A DNA stretch of 25,267 nt, taken from an uncultured Actinomycetes bacterium. GTDB lineage: Bacteria; Actinomycetota; Acidimicrobiia; Acidimicrobiales; Ilumatobacteraceae. The position numbers and the translations under genes are program-made. Below the pieces are notes generated by a model, which saw only the letters and a program-made list of their open reading frames with translations, made no database searches and was not told the origin of the DNA. Positions within the stretch are counted from its first letter, which is position 1. Every line of letters starts with the position of its first letter. The stretch covers positions 1 to 25,267 of the forward strand of contig CALBSD010000098.1 of the NCBI GenBank assembly GCA_937927625.1, read 5' to 3'. Shown here piece by piece: positions 1 through 7,119 of this stretch.

Positions 1-263
1 AGGTCGCCGTAGGGATACTCGCGCTGATAATCAAACTGTGAATTGCTATTAGCGGGAAGCTTGATGCTGTCAGCGACAACTTTGCCGTCGGCAGTCACGA
101 TGGTTCCGCGTGGCTTATCGAACTGGCTATACAGCGCGTGCATGTTGCCCGGCTTGTTCTTGAGATCACTTTGCTTCACCACCTGCCACGTTGTGAGTTG
201 AGCAAAGAGAATGCCGAACAATGCAATGAGCACAACGGTGAGACGACGAATGCGCTGATTCAC
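1..263 (-). CDS. pbpA: Penicillin-binding protein PbpA, N-terminal part (cut by window edge)
   Basis: Class B penicillin-binding protein, expected to cross-link peptidoglycan as a transpeptidase working with the SEDS protein encoded just upstream. Only the first 87 or so residues are in the window; the transpeptidase domain lies beyond base 1. Translation from a GTG at 263 gives a short basic N-terminus (MNQRIRRL), one membrane segment at about residues 8-25, then the PRGTIVTADGKVVADS stretch typical of the start of the periplasmic part of actinobacterial PbpA. The GTG overlaps the rodA stop by four bases (GTGA), which supports this start and translational coupling. The rodA-pbpA order and the following FHA/phosphatase genes match the conserved actinobacterial cluster; pknA/pknB kinases would be expected further left but are not visible. 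Confidence 0.9.
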   Translation of the reverse strand, partial: MNQRIRRLTVVLIALFGILFAQLTTWQVVKQSDLKNKPGNMHALYSQFDKPRGTIVTADGKVVADSIKLPANSNSQFDYQREYPYGD

Positions 264-1618
264 TTCGCAGCCCTCTGTAGGCGTCGTGTTGCCAAACGTT
301 CTGAGACACTCGCACTGTCGGGCACTTCGTGCAAGCTGCGCGCGGTGGAATCGCTAATGCGAATGAGAATTGCGAGCAATACATAGTTGGCAACTAGTGA
401 CGAACCGCCGTAACTCATGAACGGAAGTGTCACGCCGGTGAGAGGAACAACACGTAATACACCACCCACAATGATGAAAGTTTGAACAGCAGCAATGGTG
501 GTGAGACCAACAGCGAGTAACTTTTCGAAATCGCGTTGTGCACGCAATGCTGTTCGCATTCCTGCGCCCACGAGCAGTGCGTACGCAGCGAGCACTGCCG
601 TGACGCCAATGAGACCCATCTCTTCACCGAGGGCGGCGAAGATGAAGTCGTTGTGCGCCGCCGGAATGAGATCAGGTGAACCCATACCAAGTCCGGCGCC
701 CGTGAGTCCACCATGGGCTAAGCCGTACAACGCTTGAATCGGTTGATAACCGCGACCGGATTCTTGTGCCCATGGGTTGAGCCAAATATCCACGCGAGTG
801 CGCACGTGTGAGAACAGCTTGTATGCGATGACAGCACCAATGGCAAAGAGCCCGCCACCCATCACTAAGAAACTGGTGCGCTCCGTTGCCACCCACAGCA
901 TCACAACAAACAATGTGAAGAAGAGCAGCGATGAACCAAGGTCTTTCTCGCCGACCATCACAACAACGGACACGGCCCATGCAACAAGGATGGGTGCGAG
1001 GTGACGGAGTTCAGGAAGAGTGATGCCGAGGATGCGAATGTGGCCATCAAGAATGAGTTCGCGACGTTCGGAGAGATACGCAGCAAAGAAAATCGCTAAG
1101 AGAATCTTTGCGAATTCACCAGGTTGAAAGTTGATGGGACCAACACTTACCCAAATGCGTGCTCCACCACTTGTGAAACCAACACCAGGAATCATTGGCA
1201 GCAACAGCAGCACCAAACCTGCGGCCAGCGCAGTGAATTGATAACGACGCAGGTCACCCGTGCGTTCGATAACGATGAGAGTGGCGGCGAATGCAAGGAG
1301 ACCGACAAGGCTCCATGTTGCTTGTAGTCCAGCCCAACGGTCGTTGAGGCGAGCAATCATGACAAAGCCGAGGCCATGCACGAAAGCAGCCATGGGCAGA
1401 AACATTGGGTCGGCACCTTTGGCGGTGAGGCGAACCATCACGTGCCCACAGGCCAATAAACCCAATACAAACAGCATGAATGGCACCATGCGCGCAGGCA
1501 TCGTGGAGTGCTTGCCGAGGGAGGCGAGTACATATGCCCCAGCAGTGATGACGCCCGAGAGTGCAACCAGACCCAGTTCTATTCCCCTGCGGGAGCGAGC
1601 GACGGATCCCTCGGCCAT
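260..1618 (-). CDS. rodA: SEDS-family peptidoglycan glycosyltransferase RodA/FtsW
   Basis: Multi-pass SEDS protein that polymerises lipid II into glycan strands, paired with a class B PBP (encoded directly downstream). The 452-residue protein has about ten hydrophobic segments. Family motifs are present: PGEFAKILLAIF near residue 166, EKDLGSSLLFF near 224, HNDFIFAALGEE near 322, where D324 aligns with the catalytic aspartate of the large extracellular loop, and PFMSYGGSSLVANY near 399. Length is somewhat above E. coli RodA, as is usual in Actinobacteria. It lies 4 bases after the pstP stop and overlaps pbpA by 4 bases, so it is part of the fhaA-to-pbpA operon. FtsW is the alternative name; neighbourhood favours RodA. 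Confidence 0.94.
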   Translation of the reverse strand: MAEGSVARSRRGIELGLVALSGVITAGAYVLASLGKHSTMPARMVPFMLFVLGLLACGHVMVRLTAKGADPMFLPMAAFVHGLGFVMIARLNDRWAGLQATWSLVGLLAFAATLIVIERTGDLRRYQFTALAAGLVLLLLPMIPGVGFTSGGARIWVSVGPINFQPGEFAKILLAIFFAAYLSERRELILDGHIRILGITLPELRHLAPILVAWAVSVVVMVGEKDLGSSLLFFTLFVVMLWVATERTSFLVMGGGLFAIGAVIAYKLFSHVRTRVDIWLNPWAQESGRGYQPIQALYGLAHGGLTGAGLGMGSPDLIPAAHNDFIFAALGEEMGLIGVTAVLAAYALLVGAGMRTALRAQRDFEKLLAVGLTTIAAVQTFIIVGGVLRVVPLTGVTLPFMSYGGSSLVANYVLLAILIRISDSTARSLHEVPDSASVSERLATRRLQRAAK

Positions 1619-1622
1619 GTGC

Positions 1623-2783
1623 CTACTTCGCGACAGTGGTGGATGTAGTGCTGGTGGTCGACGTTGCGTTGTCGATAGCTGTCTGCACGTACATCAAGTA
1701 CTTCGCAGCTTGTCCAGAGGATGTGAAGGTGATGTTCGTCAGAACATCGCGTCGAACACCTTCAGTCAAGACTTTGATATTCAATTTTGTTTGTGTGTCG
1801 ACAGTGGGCTGGAACCACAACATGCCTCCGACACGACCGCGATAGATCACCACGTTGTTGTTGTCATTTACCCCAATGAAGTATCCACTGCGTGCATACA
1901 CACCAATCACGGTGAAGACACCGAGAACAATCGCCACAAGCGCAGACCAGAAGATTGCAACGCCCAGACGGTTTGATTTTTTCTTCGTTGGCTGCACTGG
2001 TTCAACAACCACTGTTGGCATCGGTTGTGTTTCGTCGGCTTCTTCCAACACAATTGGTGCGCTGATGTCGTCGAGAATGTCGAGAACAATCACTGTTGTG
2101 TTGTCGCGTCCGCCATTGGCATTCGCCACAAGAACTAATGCTTCTGCAGTTTCTTGTGCGTCGGTGTGCTCGGTGAGAATGCGCGCGATGTCAACATCAG
2201 CGACTTCATCAACAAGGCCGTCGCTACACAACACCAAACGATCACCCGTGCGAACAAGATGACTGAAGACGTCTACTTGCACAAAACGATCAATACCCAT
2301 CGCACGAGTCACGATGTTGCGACGTGGATGCACGCGTGCTTCTTCTGGCGTGATGATGCCTTCGTTGACAAGTTCTTGCACATAACTGTGGTCCACCGAC
2401 AAACGGGAGAGAACACCACCGCGGAAAAGATATGTGCGTGAATCACCAACGTTTGCAATGAGAATGCGCGGCTCTTCACCAGGTACAACTGCGGCTGCAG
2501 TGAGTGTAGTACCCATGCCGCTTTGCGTGCTGTCGTCAAGACTTGCTGTGTAAATCGCAGTATTTGCTTGCTGTACGAGTTCGCGGAATTGATCTGGTGT
2601 GCGGATACCCATGCGTGCACCGCTGCGAACAGTGGAGACAGCTAATGCGCTCGCGACTTCGCCGGCGTTATGTCCACCCATGCCATCGGCAACGATGTAC
2701 AAGTTCTCTTCAGCGTGGAAGCTGTCTTCGTTTTGTTGTCGCACCATGCCGACATCTGTGGTGGCGCCCCATCTGAGTTTCAT
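1623..2783 (-). CDS. pstP: PP2C-type Ser/Thr protein phosphatase PstP, membrane-anchored
   Basis: Metal-dependent phosphatase that reverses Ser/Thr phosphorylation by Pkn kinases and so tunes cell-wall synthesis and division. The cytoplasmic PP2C domain spans about residues 5-237 with the metal-binding motifs: RQQNEDSF (D20), VADGMGGHNAGE (D33, G34), GMGTTL near 89, NVGDSR near 111, CSDGL (D188) and GGRDNTT (D227). An acidic linker leads to a membrane segment at about 273-297, then an extracellular part of about 90 residues including FIGVNDNNNVVIYRG, as in mycobacterial PstP. The last residues are a Thr/Ser tail, common in secreted and membrane proteins of Acidimicrobiia. The ATG overlaps the fhaB stop (ATGA), supporting this start. 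Confidence 0.94.
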   Translation of the reverse strand: MKLRWGATTDVGMVRQQNEDSFHAEENLYIVADGMGGHNAGEVASALAVSTVRSGARMGIRTPDQFRELVQQANTAIYTASLDDSTQSGMGTTLTAAAVVPGEEPRILIANVGDSRTYLFRGGVLSRLSVDHSYVQELVNEGIITPEEARVHPRRNIVTRAMGIDRFVQVDVFSHLVRTGDRLVLCSDGLVDEVADVDIARILTEHTDAQETAEALVLVANANGGRDNTTVIVLDILDDISAPIVLEEADETQPMPTVVVEPVQPTKKKSNRLGVAIFWSALVAIVLGVFTVIGVYARSGYFIGVNDNNNVVIYRGRVGGMLWFQPTVDTQTKLNIKVLTEGVRRDVLTNITFTSSGQAAKYLMYVQTAIDNATSTTSTTSTTVAK

Positions 2784-3241
2784 GAACGCATCTCCAACAC
2801 CGTTGAGCCCACTTGAATTCTGTCGCCTTTTCGTACGGAACGCTCGCCAGTGAGACGTTGTCCGTTAACGAAACTGCCGTTGGTGGATTGCAGATCAACA
2901 ACCCACACTCCTTCGGGACGAATTTCAATACGAGCGTGGTGTGACGAAATGAAGTTGTCGTCATCGATAATGACGTCGTTGTCGTCAAGGCGACCAATGG
3001 TGAGCGCATTCGACAATGTGTATGTGCGGCCACGATGCTGCTTTGGTTCAATCACCACAAATACTGAGGCGCCTTTCGGTACAGATTTCTTTTTGGCACG
3101 GCCACGCTTCTTGCCTTCGCTAGGTGCTGCGGCCACCGGAGTGCGCACTTCGCTCCATACCGCCCACAACACGCGACCAAAGAAGAGGTAGACGAGAGCG
3201 AGAAGAAGAATCTTCAGCGCTGTAAGAAGTTGATCTGTCAT
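2780..3241 (-). CDS. fhaB: Membrane-anchored FHA-domain protein FhaB (FipA-like)
   Basis: Phosphothreonine-binding adaptor linking Pkn kinase signalling to division and cell-wall synthesis. The 153-residue protein has an N-terminal membrane segment (about residues 6-30), a basic Ala/Lys-rich linker (KKRGRAKKKS) and a C-terminal FHA domain at about 72-150. The FHA signature is intact: a GR at the start of the phosphopeptide-binding loop (TIGRLDDND), SSHHARIE, and DLQSTNGSFVNG. Size and architecture match actinobacterial FhaB. It lies between fhaA (7-base gap) and pstP (4-base overlap), the conserved order in this phylum. Confidence 0.92.
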   Translation of the reverse strand: MTDQLLTALKILLLALVYLFFGRVLWAVWSEVRTPVAAAPSEGKKRGRAKKKSVPKGASVFVVIEPKQHRGRTYTLSNALTIGRLDDNDVIIDDDNFISSHHARIEIRPEGVWVVDLQSTNGSFVNGQRLTGERSVRKGDRIQVGSTVLEMRS

Positions 3242-3248
3242 GTTCGGG

Positions 3249-3971
3249 CTACGACGCCTCGAACCGCACCTGGGCCGTGCCGAAGTTGACTACGTCGCCA
3301 TGTTGCAGCAATTGCTCACCAGTGATGAGCACGCCATTCACCTTTGTGCCGTTAGTGGAACCGAGATCGCGCACGACTACCTCGCCGGCGGCGCACACAA
3401 ACTCTGCATGGCGACGGGAGACGTTGGTGTCGTTGAGGACAATGTCGTTCTCAAGGTGACGACCAAGGATGTAGTGACCCTCGTGTAGCTCAATACGCTG
3501 ACCATTGGGCAGGCTGAGCACTGCTGGCGGGCGGTCGAAGGCAGACGGCACAGCGGTAAGAACGGGAGCAGGGGCGGCCGGTGCTTCTGGGGCGGCCGCC
3601 TCCGGAGTTATGTTGCGACAATCGATGTCGAACTTGCCACGGCGAAGGTCGGGGTTGGTGCGCAAGGCAACACGGGCCTTACCTTCTACATGGAAACCCT
3701 CTTGAGAGATGTATTCGCGAAGGGCCACGGTGAGTTCTTGCAGCAACGTGGGTTCTACGTCGGCAAAACCCTCGCGGTCTTCGGGGCTGAGCTGGATGAG
3801 ATAGCTGTTGGGCACCACGCGGCGGCCCTGGGCATCGACATCGCGCTCGGAATCGACCACTTGAAGCAGTTTGCGACCCAGTTGGAGAGGCTTTACCCCC
3901 GATTTGAAGGCACGGGAGAACAGACCATCAAAGAGGTTCTCCATAGACCGTTCAACGGTGCCTTTTGCCAT
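3249..3971 (-). CDS. fhaA: FhaA: DUF3662 plus FHA-domain protein
   Basis: Cytoplasmic adaptor of peptidoglycan synthesis; in mycobacteria FhaA binds the phosphorylated pseudokinase domain of MviN/MurJ. The 240-residue protein has an N-terminal DUF3662 domain (about residues 6-118, with FDGLFSRAFKSGVKPLQLGR), a short Ala/Pro-rich linker (about 122-145) and a C-terminal FHA domain (about 155-240) with ILGRHLENDIVL, VSRRHAEF and DLGSTNGTKVNG. The linker is much shorter than in M. tuberculosis FhaA. As first gene of the operon it has a TAGCCT -10 box exactly six bases before the ATG, so the mRNA is probably leaderless. The second half of the gene is clearly GC-rich compared with the polysaccharide genes. 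Confidence 0.93.
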   Translation of the reverse strand: MAKGTVERSMENLFDGLFSRAFKSGVKPLQLGRKLLQVVDSERDVDAQGRRVVPNSYLIQLSPEDREGFADVEPTLLQELTVALREYISQEGFHVEGKARVALRTNPDLRRGKFDIDCRNITPEAAAPEAPAAPAPVLTAVPSAFDRPPAVLSLPNGQRIELHEGHYILGRHLENDIVLNDTNVSRRHAEFVCAAGEVVVRDLGSTNGTKVNGVLITGEQLLQHGDVVNFGTAQVRFEAS

Positions 3972-3983
3972 GAGGACAGGCTA
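3972..3983 (-). promoter_or_regulatory. -10 box of leaderless fhaA operon promoter
   Basis: On the minus strand TAGCCT (3983-3978) is followed by six bases and the fhaA ATG at 3971. A -10 hexamer normally ends seven bases before +1, so transcription would start on the A of the start codon. No Shine-Dalgarno sequence fits in this space. I see no convincing -35 box. Confidence 0.6.
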
Positions 3984-4052
3984 CTTGCGGGGCCTATTGG
4001 GCTGGGGGCAATCAACCCCCTGATGACCCCCGAGTGGCATCCTTGAAGCCTG

Positions 4053-5171
4053 ATGTCATTTCTCAAGATTCCAAACGCCCGAGAAAGGGACATTCATCGT
4101 CAGGCTCGTTCATTATTGACCGACATTGGCCGTTGGGAATCTGCGCTCAAAGACCCACGGCATCTACAGCATTGGGAAAAATCTTCGTGGTCGCAGAACG
4201 GCGAAGACGGAATTATTGAAGAGGCACTCAAGCGCCTGAATATTACGAATGCGACATTTGTCGAATTTGGTGCAAGCGATGGTTCAGAAAATTGCACACG
4301 TGGTCTCTTAGAACGTGGTGGTTCAGGGTTGTGGTTGGAAGGCGACCCAGAACTGGTCAGCAAAGCTCAGTCTGATTGCGGGCATCTTCCAATTGATGTT
4401 GTGTCTGCATTTCTGACAAAGGAAAACATTGTTGAACTAATTCAGAATTCATCGCGTGTTTGCAATGGGTTTGATGTCCTCGTGGTGGACATTGATGGCA
4501 ACGACTGGTGGCTGGCTAAAGAAATATTGCAGCAATATTCGCCGTCCTTGATCGTGACCGAATACAACCCCTTCTACGGCTCAAATATCGAGTGGGTAAT
4601 GCCATATGACGGCACTCATAATTGGCAGCACGACAATTACTACGGTGCAAGTTTGAGCGGATATGCCCAATTAATGCAGCAATTTGGATACGTACTAGTT
4701 GCTTGTGATTCTCGGGCTGTGAATGCATTTTGGGTAAAAGTAGAAAAACGTGAATTGTTTACTTCGAAAAAATCCGTTCGCGAACTTTTCGTTCCCGCAT
4801 TGCCCGGAACACGTCATCGGCACAGAGGTGATCTCTTGTTAGATCAGCAACTGAGTGAAGATGAGGTCAATCAAATTGAGATTGAGTACATTGATATTTT
4901 TCAGAACAAGAAATCTTCTAAGAAATTGATCTGTGCGCAAATAAGTAATGGATCATCAAAGTCAATCTCGCCATTTGGAAAGAATCCAATTCGCTTAGGT
5001 GTTTCTCCTGAAGAGAATCTCGCGGACACTGCGAAACGTCTTTATCTGAATTCATCAATGAATCCAGGCTCATCTGGATTGGCTTGGGGAGTTTTTGACC
5101 GTGATTTTGAATGGACGTATGGCGCAGTGGTGCAAGAAGGCGTTCGGTGGGCAAACCCCATCCGCCGCTAA
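4053..5171 (+). CDS. FkbM-like SAM-dependent methyltransferase-fold protein
   Basis: The 372-residue protein looks like a class I methyltransferase of the FkbM-like type found in polysaccharide loci. Visible features are SQNGEDGIIEE at 47-57, a Rossmann-like glycine motif VEFGASDGSEN at 70-80, an acidic residue at the end of the next strand (LWLEGDPE, 93-100), and VVDIDGNDWW at 144-153 followed by LIVTEYNP at 166-173. The C-terminal part (about 240-372) resembles nothing I recognise. The acceptor is unknown; a sugar hydroxyl of the surface glycan is a guess from context. It is divergent from fhaA and its stop abuts that of the next gene. Much of it is AT-rich (about 38 percent GC near 4740-4800), unlike the fha genes. 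The ATG at 4053 has no clear ribosome binding site or -10 box, so the start is moderately certain. Confidence 0.72.
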   Translation: MSFLKIPNARERDIHRQARSLLTDIGRWESALKDPRHLQHWEKSSWSQNGEDGIIEEALKRLNITNATFVEFGASDGSENCTRGLLERGGSGLWLEGDPELVSKAQSDCGHLPIDVVSAFLTKENIVELIQNSSRVCNGFDVLVVDIDGNDWWLAKEILQQYSPSLIVTEYNPFYGSNIEWVMPYDGTHNWQHDNYYGASLSGYAQLMQQFGYVLVACDSRAVNAFWVKVEKRELFTSKKSVRELFVPALPGTRHRHRGDLLLDQQLSEDEVNQIEIEYIDIFQNKKSSKKLICAQISNGSSKSISPFGKNPIRLGVSPEENLADTAKRLYLNSSMNPGSSGLAWGVFDRDFEWTYGAVVQEGVRWANPIRR

Positions 5172-6152
5172 CTACCAAGCTGTGTTGATCTCGTTCTCGG
5201 GATAGCTGCGAAACAAACTTGCGGGAAGGCCGGGCTCTGGTTGCTTGGTTGCACGTACTGCGGCGAAGAGGTACTGACCGAGATCATTGCGTCGCCAATC
5301 GACAAGGCGAACTGCGTCTTGGAATCGTGGGTGACCGGAGTAGTCAACATGATGCGCATCAGCTGTGAAAGTAGTTTCGGGTTCAAAACCTGAGAACTTC
5401 AAGAGTTGCACAAGTTCATGCATCGTGAACTCGCGATTGTGACGACCATAGGGACCAAAACCTGAATAAGGGTCGTAAATACTGAGTCCATCCGTCATTG
5501 CGAGCACATTGTTCATGCGTGCAACGTTCGGAGTAGTGACGACAAGAAGGCCACCGGGCTTAAGTACACGGCGTATCTCTTTCAATGTGTGCACAGGGTT
5601 CATGAGTAAGTGCTCAATGATTTCGCAGAAGACGACCACTTCAAATGATCCGTCTTCGTATGGAAAACGAGATTCCTCAAGATTGAAATGATCAAAGTCA
5701 AGGTTCACACTTTGGCGACCATTGCCTGCATCCCATGTGAATGTTTGGGTGCGCTTCCCTTCGTCTCCACCAAAATAATTCGCAAGTGTGAGATCTAGAT
5801 CTGTGTATTCACGCAACAAATAGGTAATGAAATAGGGGTTAGAACCAAGCTCAAGGCACCGACCAGTTTCATTTTGGACAAGCTGCCACGAATGAATGCA
5901 ACGATAAAACGCGTCTAATGCATAACCGTCGAGGTCTCCTGGCTTGCTGTCATCAATAGTGATTCCAGTGAAAGCCTTGAGAAGTCCTTGTTCGGTCAAT
6001 CCATCTGGCAAGTCAAATGATCGAAAAGTTGGAGGATGTGGAAGCGGGGCAGGAGCGGCACTCCTATTTCCGCGAATGACACGAAGTGCTGCACGCGCAG
6101 GCTTTTCAAGCGGAGTATTCAGGACAACAGATCTGGCAATGCGACGAATCAT
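5172..6152 (-). CDS. Class I SAM-dependent methyltransferase (Methyltransf_11/23 type)
   Basis: A 326-residue soluble methyltransferase. Motif I is CLELGSNP (99-106), motif II/III lies in FEVVVFCEIIEHL (170-182), and the late motif is RRVLKPGGLLVVTTPN (194-209). A GRHNREFTMHELVQLLKFSGF segment at 237-257 is typical of enzymes acting on sugars or lipids in glycan clusters. The substrate cannot be read from sequence; methylation of a surface polysaccharide is inferred from neighbours. Its TAG stop begins on the base next to the TAA of the convergent gene. The ATG at 6152 is preceded by TACTCT and a 7-base spacer, suggesting leaderless translation, and its promoter region backs onto the tRNA-Leu promoter. 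Confidence 0.82.
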   Translation of the reverse strand: MIRRIARSVVLNTPLEKPARAALRVIRGNRSAAPAPLPHPPTFRSFDLPDGLTEQGLLKAFTGITIDDSKPGDLDGYALDAFYRCIHSWQLVQNETGRCLELGSNPYFITYLLREYTDLDLTLANYFGGDEGKRTQTFTWDAGNGRQSVNLDFDHFNLEESRFPYEDGSFEVVVFCEIIEHLLMNPVHTLKEIRRVLKPGGLLVVTTPNVARMNNVLAMTDGLSIYDPYSGFGPYGRHNREFTMHELVQLLKFSGFEPETTFTADAHHVDYSGHPRFQDAVRLVDWRRNDLGQYLFAAVRATKQPEPGLPASLFRSYPENEINTAW

Positions 6153-6165
6153 TGAGAACAGAGTA
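6153..6165 (-). promoter_or_regulatory. -10 box of leaderless methyltransferase promoter
   Basis: Minus-strand TACTCT (6165-6160) stands seven bases before the ATG at 6152, placing transcription start at or one base before the start codon. No Shine-Dalgarno site is possible between them. Confidence 0.55.
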
Positions 6166-6184
6166 ACCGCACGCCTAACTGGCG

Positions 6185-6213
6185 TTGGGGTGTCTTGGGC
6201 CGGTTGGTATCGT
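6185..6213 (+). promoter_or_regulatory. Promoter of tRNA-Leu
   Basis: TTGGGG (6185-6190) and TATCGT (6208-6213) are separated by exactly 17 bases and resemble -35 and -10 boxes of a housekeeping sigma factor. The predicted start near 6220 lies about seven bases before the mature tRNA 5' end, a normal short leader. It is one of few places in the window with a recognisable two-box promoter. Confidence 0.55.
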
Positions 6214-6226
6214 GCAGTTTCTACTC

Positions 6227-6312
6227 GCGCGAGTGGCGAAATGGCAGACGCGCTGGCTTCAGGTGCCAGTGTTCGTAAGGACGTGGGGGTTCAAGTCCCC
6301 CCTCGCGCACCA
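6227..6312 (+). tRNA. tRNA-Leu (anticodon CAG)
   Basis: Class II tRNA with a long variable arm. The acceptor stem GCGCGAG (6227-6233) pairs fully with CTCGCGC (6302-6308), followed by discriminator A and an encoded CCA (6310-6312). The anticodon arm is CTGGC-TTCAGGT-GCCAG, putting anticodon CAG at 6260-6262, which reads CUG leucine codons. The T arm GGGGG-TTCAAGT-CCCCC is perfect. It sits between two minus-strand genes; the next gene's stop is only five bases from the CCA, so no terminator fits and the transcript probably runs on as antisense to that gene. Confidence 0.96.
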
Positions 6313-6316
6313 TTTG

Positions 6317-7009
6317 CTAAAGATTTTGCGATGCCTCAGCTTCGTCAAAAGCTGTCATTTCATCGGGAATGAAACGACGAAGAGATTCCATGTCCGAGTT
6401 GTTGAGGGCTTCAACAACTTTGGAGATCAGTACCTCATCCAGACCAGCACGTTTCATACCGATGACGTTTCCACCACGAACTCTTGCTGGAGATCCATAC
6501 GCCATTCCGAATGGGGGAATGGCTTTGGTGACAACAGAACCCATACCGACCATTGCTCGAGTTCCCACAAGAGACCGCTGATGGACAACAGCACCAAGTC
6601 CGATGTTGGCACCCTTTTGAATAATCGTATGACCACCAAGTTGCACAGAATTGCTAAGTGTGACTCCATTTTCAATTTGTGCGTCGTGAGGTACATGTGC
6701 CTGAGTCATGAAGTAGCAATCATCACCAACTCGAGTTACGTCGACCGTGCCTGAATGGACAGTTGCAAACTCACGAATGACATTGCCGTTACCAATCTCA
6801 ATAGAAGCGATTGTTACGTCTCCGCCCCAAGTTGCTGGATGAGGACCGCCGCGCATCTGCGCTGGGGTGCCGATTGCAACGTGAGGGCCAATCCAGTTGT
6901 CGTTGCCAATTCGAACATTTCCGAGGATGACGGCATAAGGCCCGATTGTGTTTCCGCTGCCTAACTGAACAGTGGAGTCAATTACAGCTGTTGGGTGGAT
7001 TTTGTTCAT
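6317..7009 (-). CDS. LpxA-like left-handed beta-helix acyltransferase
   Basis: A 230-residue hexapeptide-repeat acyltransferase. Residues 1-165 carry repeated [LIV]-G-x-x-x-x turns (IHPTAVI, IGPYAVILG, IGNDNWIGP), and the pattern follows LpxA rather than generic sugar acetyltransferases. AHVPHDA (104-110) aligns with the E. coli LpxA active-site stretch AHIAHDC, with H108 at the catalytic histidine, VHQRSLVG (142-149) matches VHQFCIIG, and VRGGNVIGMKRAGL (177-190) matches the segment before the C-terminal helices. It is about 30 residues shorter than E. coli LpxA at the C-terminus. LpxA acylates UDP-GlcNAc, or UDP-GlcNAc3N made by GnnA/GnnB. The divergent neighbours are a DegT aminotransferase and a Gfo/Idh dehydrogenase, so transfer of an acyl group to a 3-amino UDP-sugar is my inference. 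No lipid A gene is visible otherwise. TAGGCT at 7044-7039 is a candidate -10 box. Confidence 0.85.
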   Translation of the reverse strand: MNKIHPTAVIDSTVQLGSGNTIGPYAVILGNVRIGNDNWIGPHVAIGTPAQMRGGPHPATWGGDVTIASIEIGNGNVIREFATVHSGTVDVTRVGDDCYFMTQAHVPHDAQIENGVTLSNSVQLGGHTIIQKGANIGLGAVVHQRSLVGTRAMVGMGSVVTKAIPPFGMAYGSPARVRGGNVIGMKRAGLDEVLISKVVEALNNSDMESLRRFIPDEMTAFDEAEASQNL

Positions 7010-7119
7010 GGACCCGCCATTCGTTGATGAACCGTTGTGAGCCTAAATCAACTTCTTTCACATCACTGATGAATACCCGCAAACTATGCTCAGAATGCCC
7101 ACATATATAGGTAGGTCAC
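7010..7119. promoter_or_regulatory. Divergent promoter region between acyltransferase and aminotransferase genes
   Basis: These 110 bases separate the start codons of two divergent genes that probably act in one pathway. On the minus strand TAGGCT (7044-7039) could be a -10 box with a leader of about 22 bases. On the plus strand TATGCT (7086-7091) is a candidate -10, and TAGGTA (7108-7113) lies six bases before the ATG but lacks the final T. No operator-like palindrome was seen. Confidence 0.4.

Noticed and set aside
1260..1976. Long plus-strand frame of 238 codons across the rodA/pstP junction
   Set aside because: It is antisense to two clear genes, has a basic composition without domain features, and crosses their boundary.
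6227..6312. tRNA-Leu as an integration site with an adjacent mobile element
   Set aside because: No integrase or transposase is encoded in the window and I found no second copy of the tRNA 3' end that could be an att repeat.
6317..7009. Annotating the hexapeptide protein as true LpxA of a lipid A pathway
   Set aside because: No lpxC, lpxD, lpxB or other lipid A gene is in view and the flanking operon is actinobacterial. The sequence likeness is real but the pathway is not supported.
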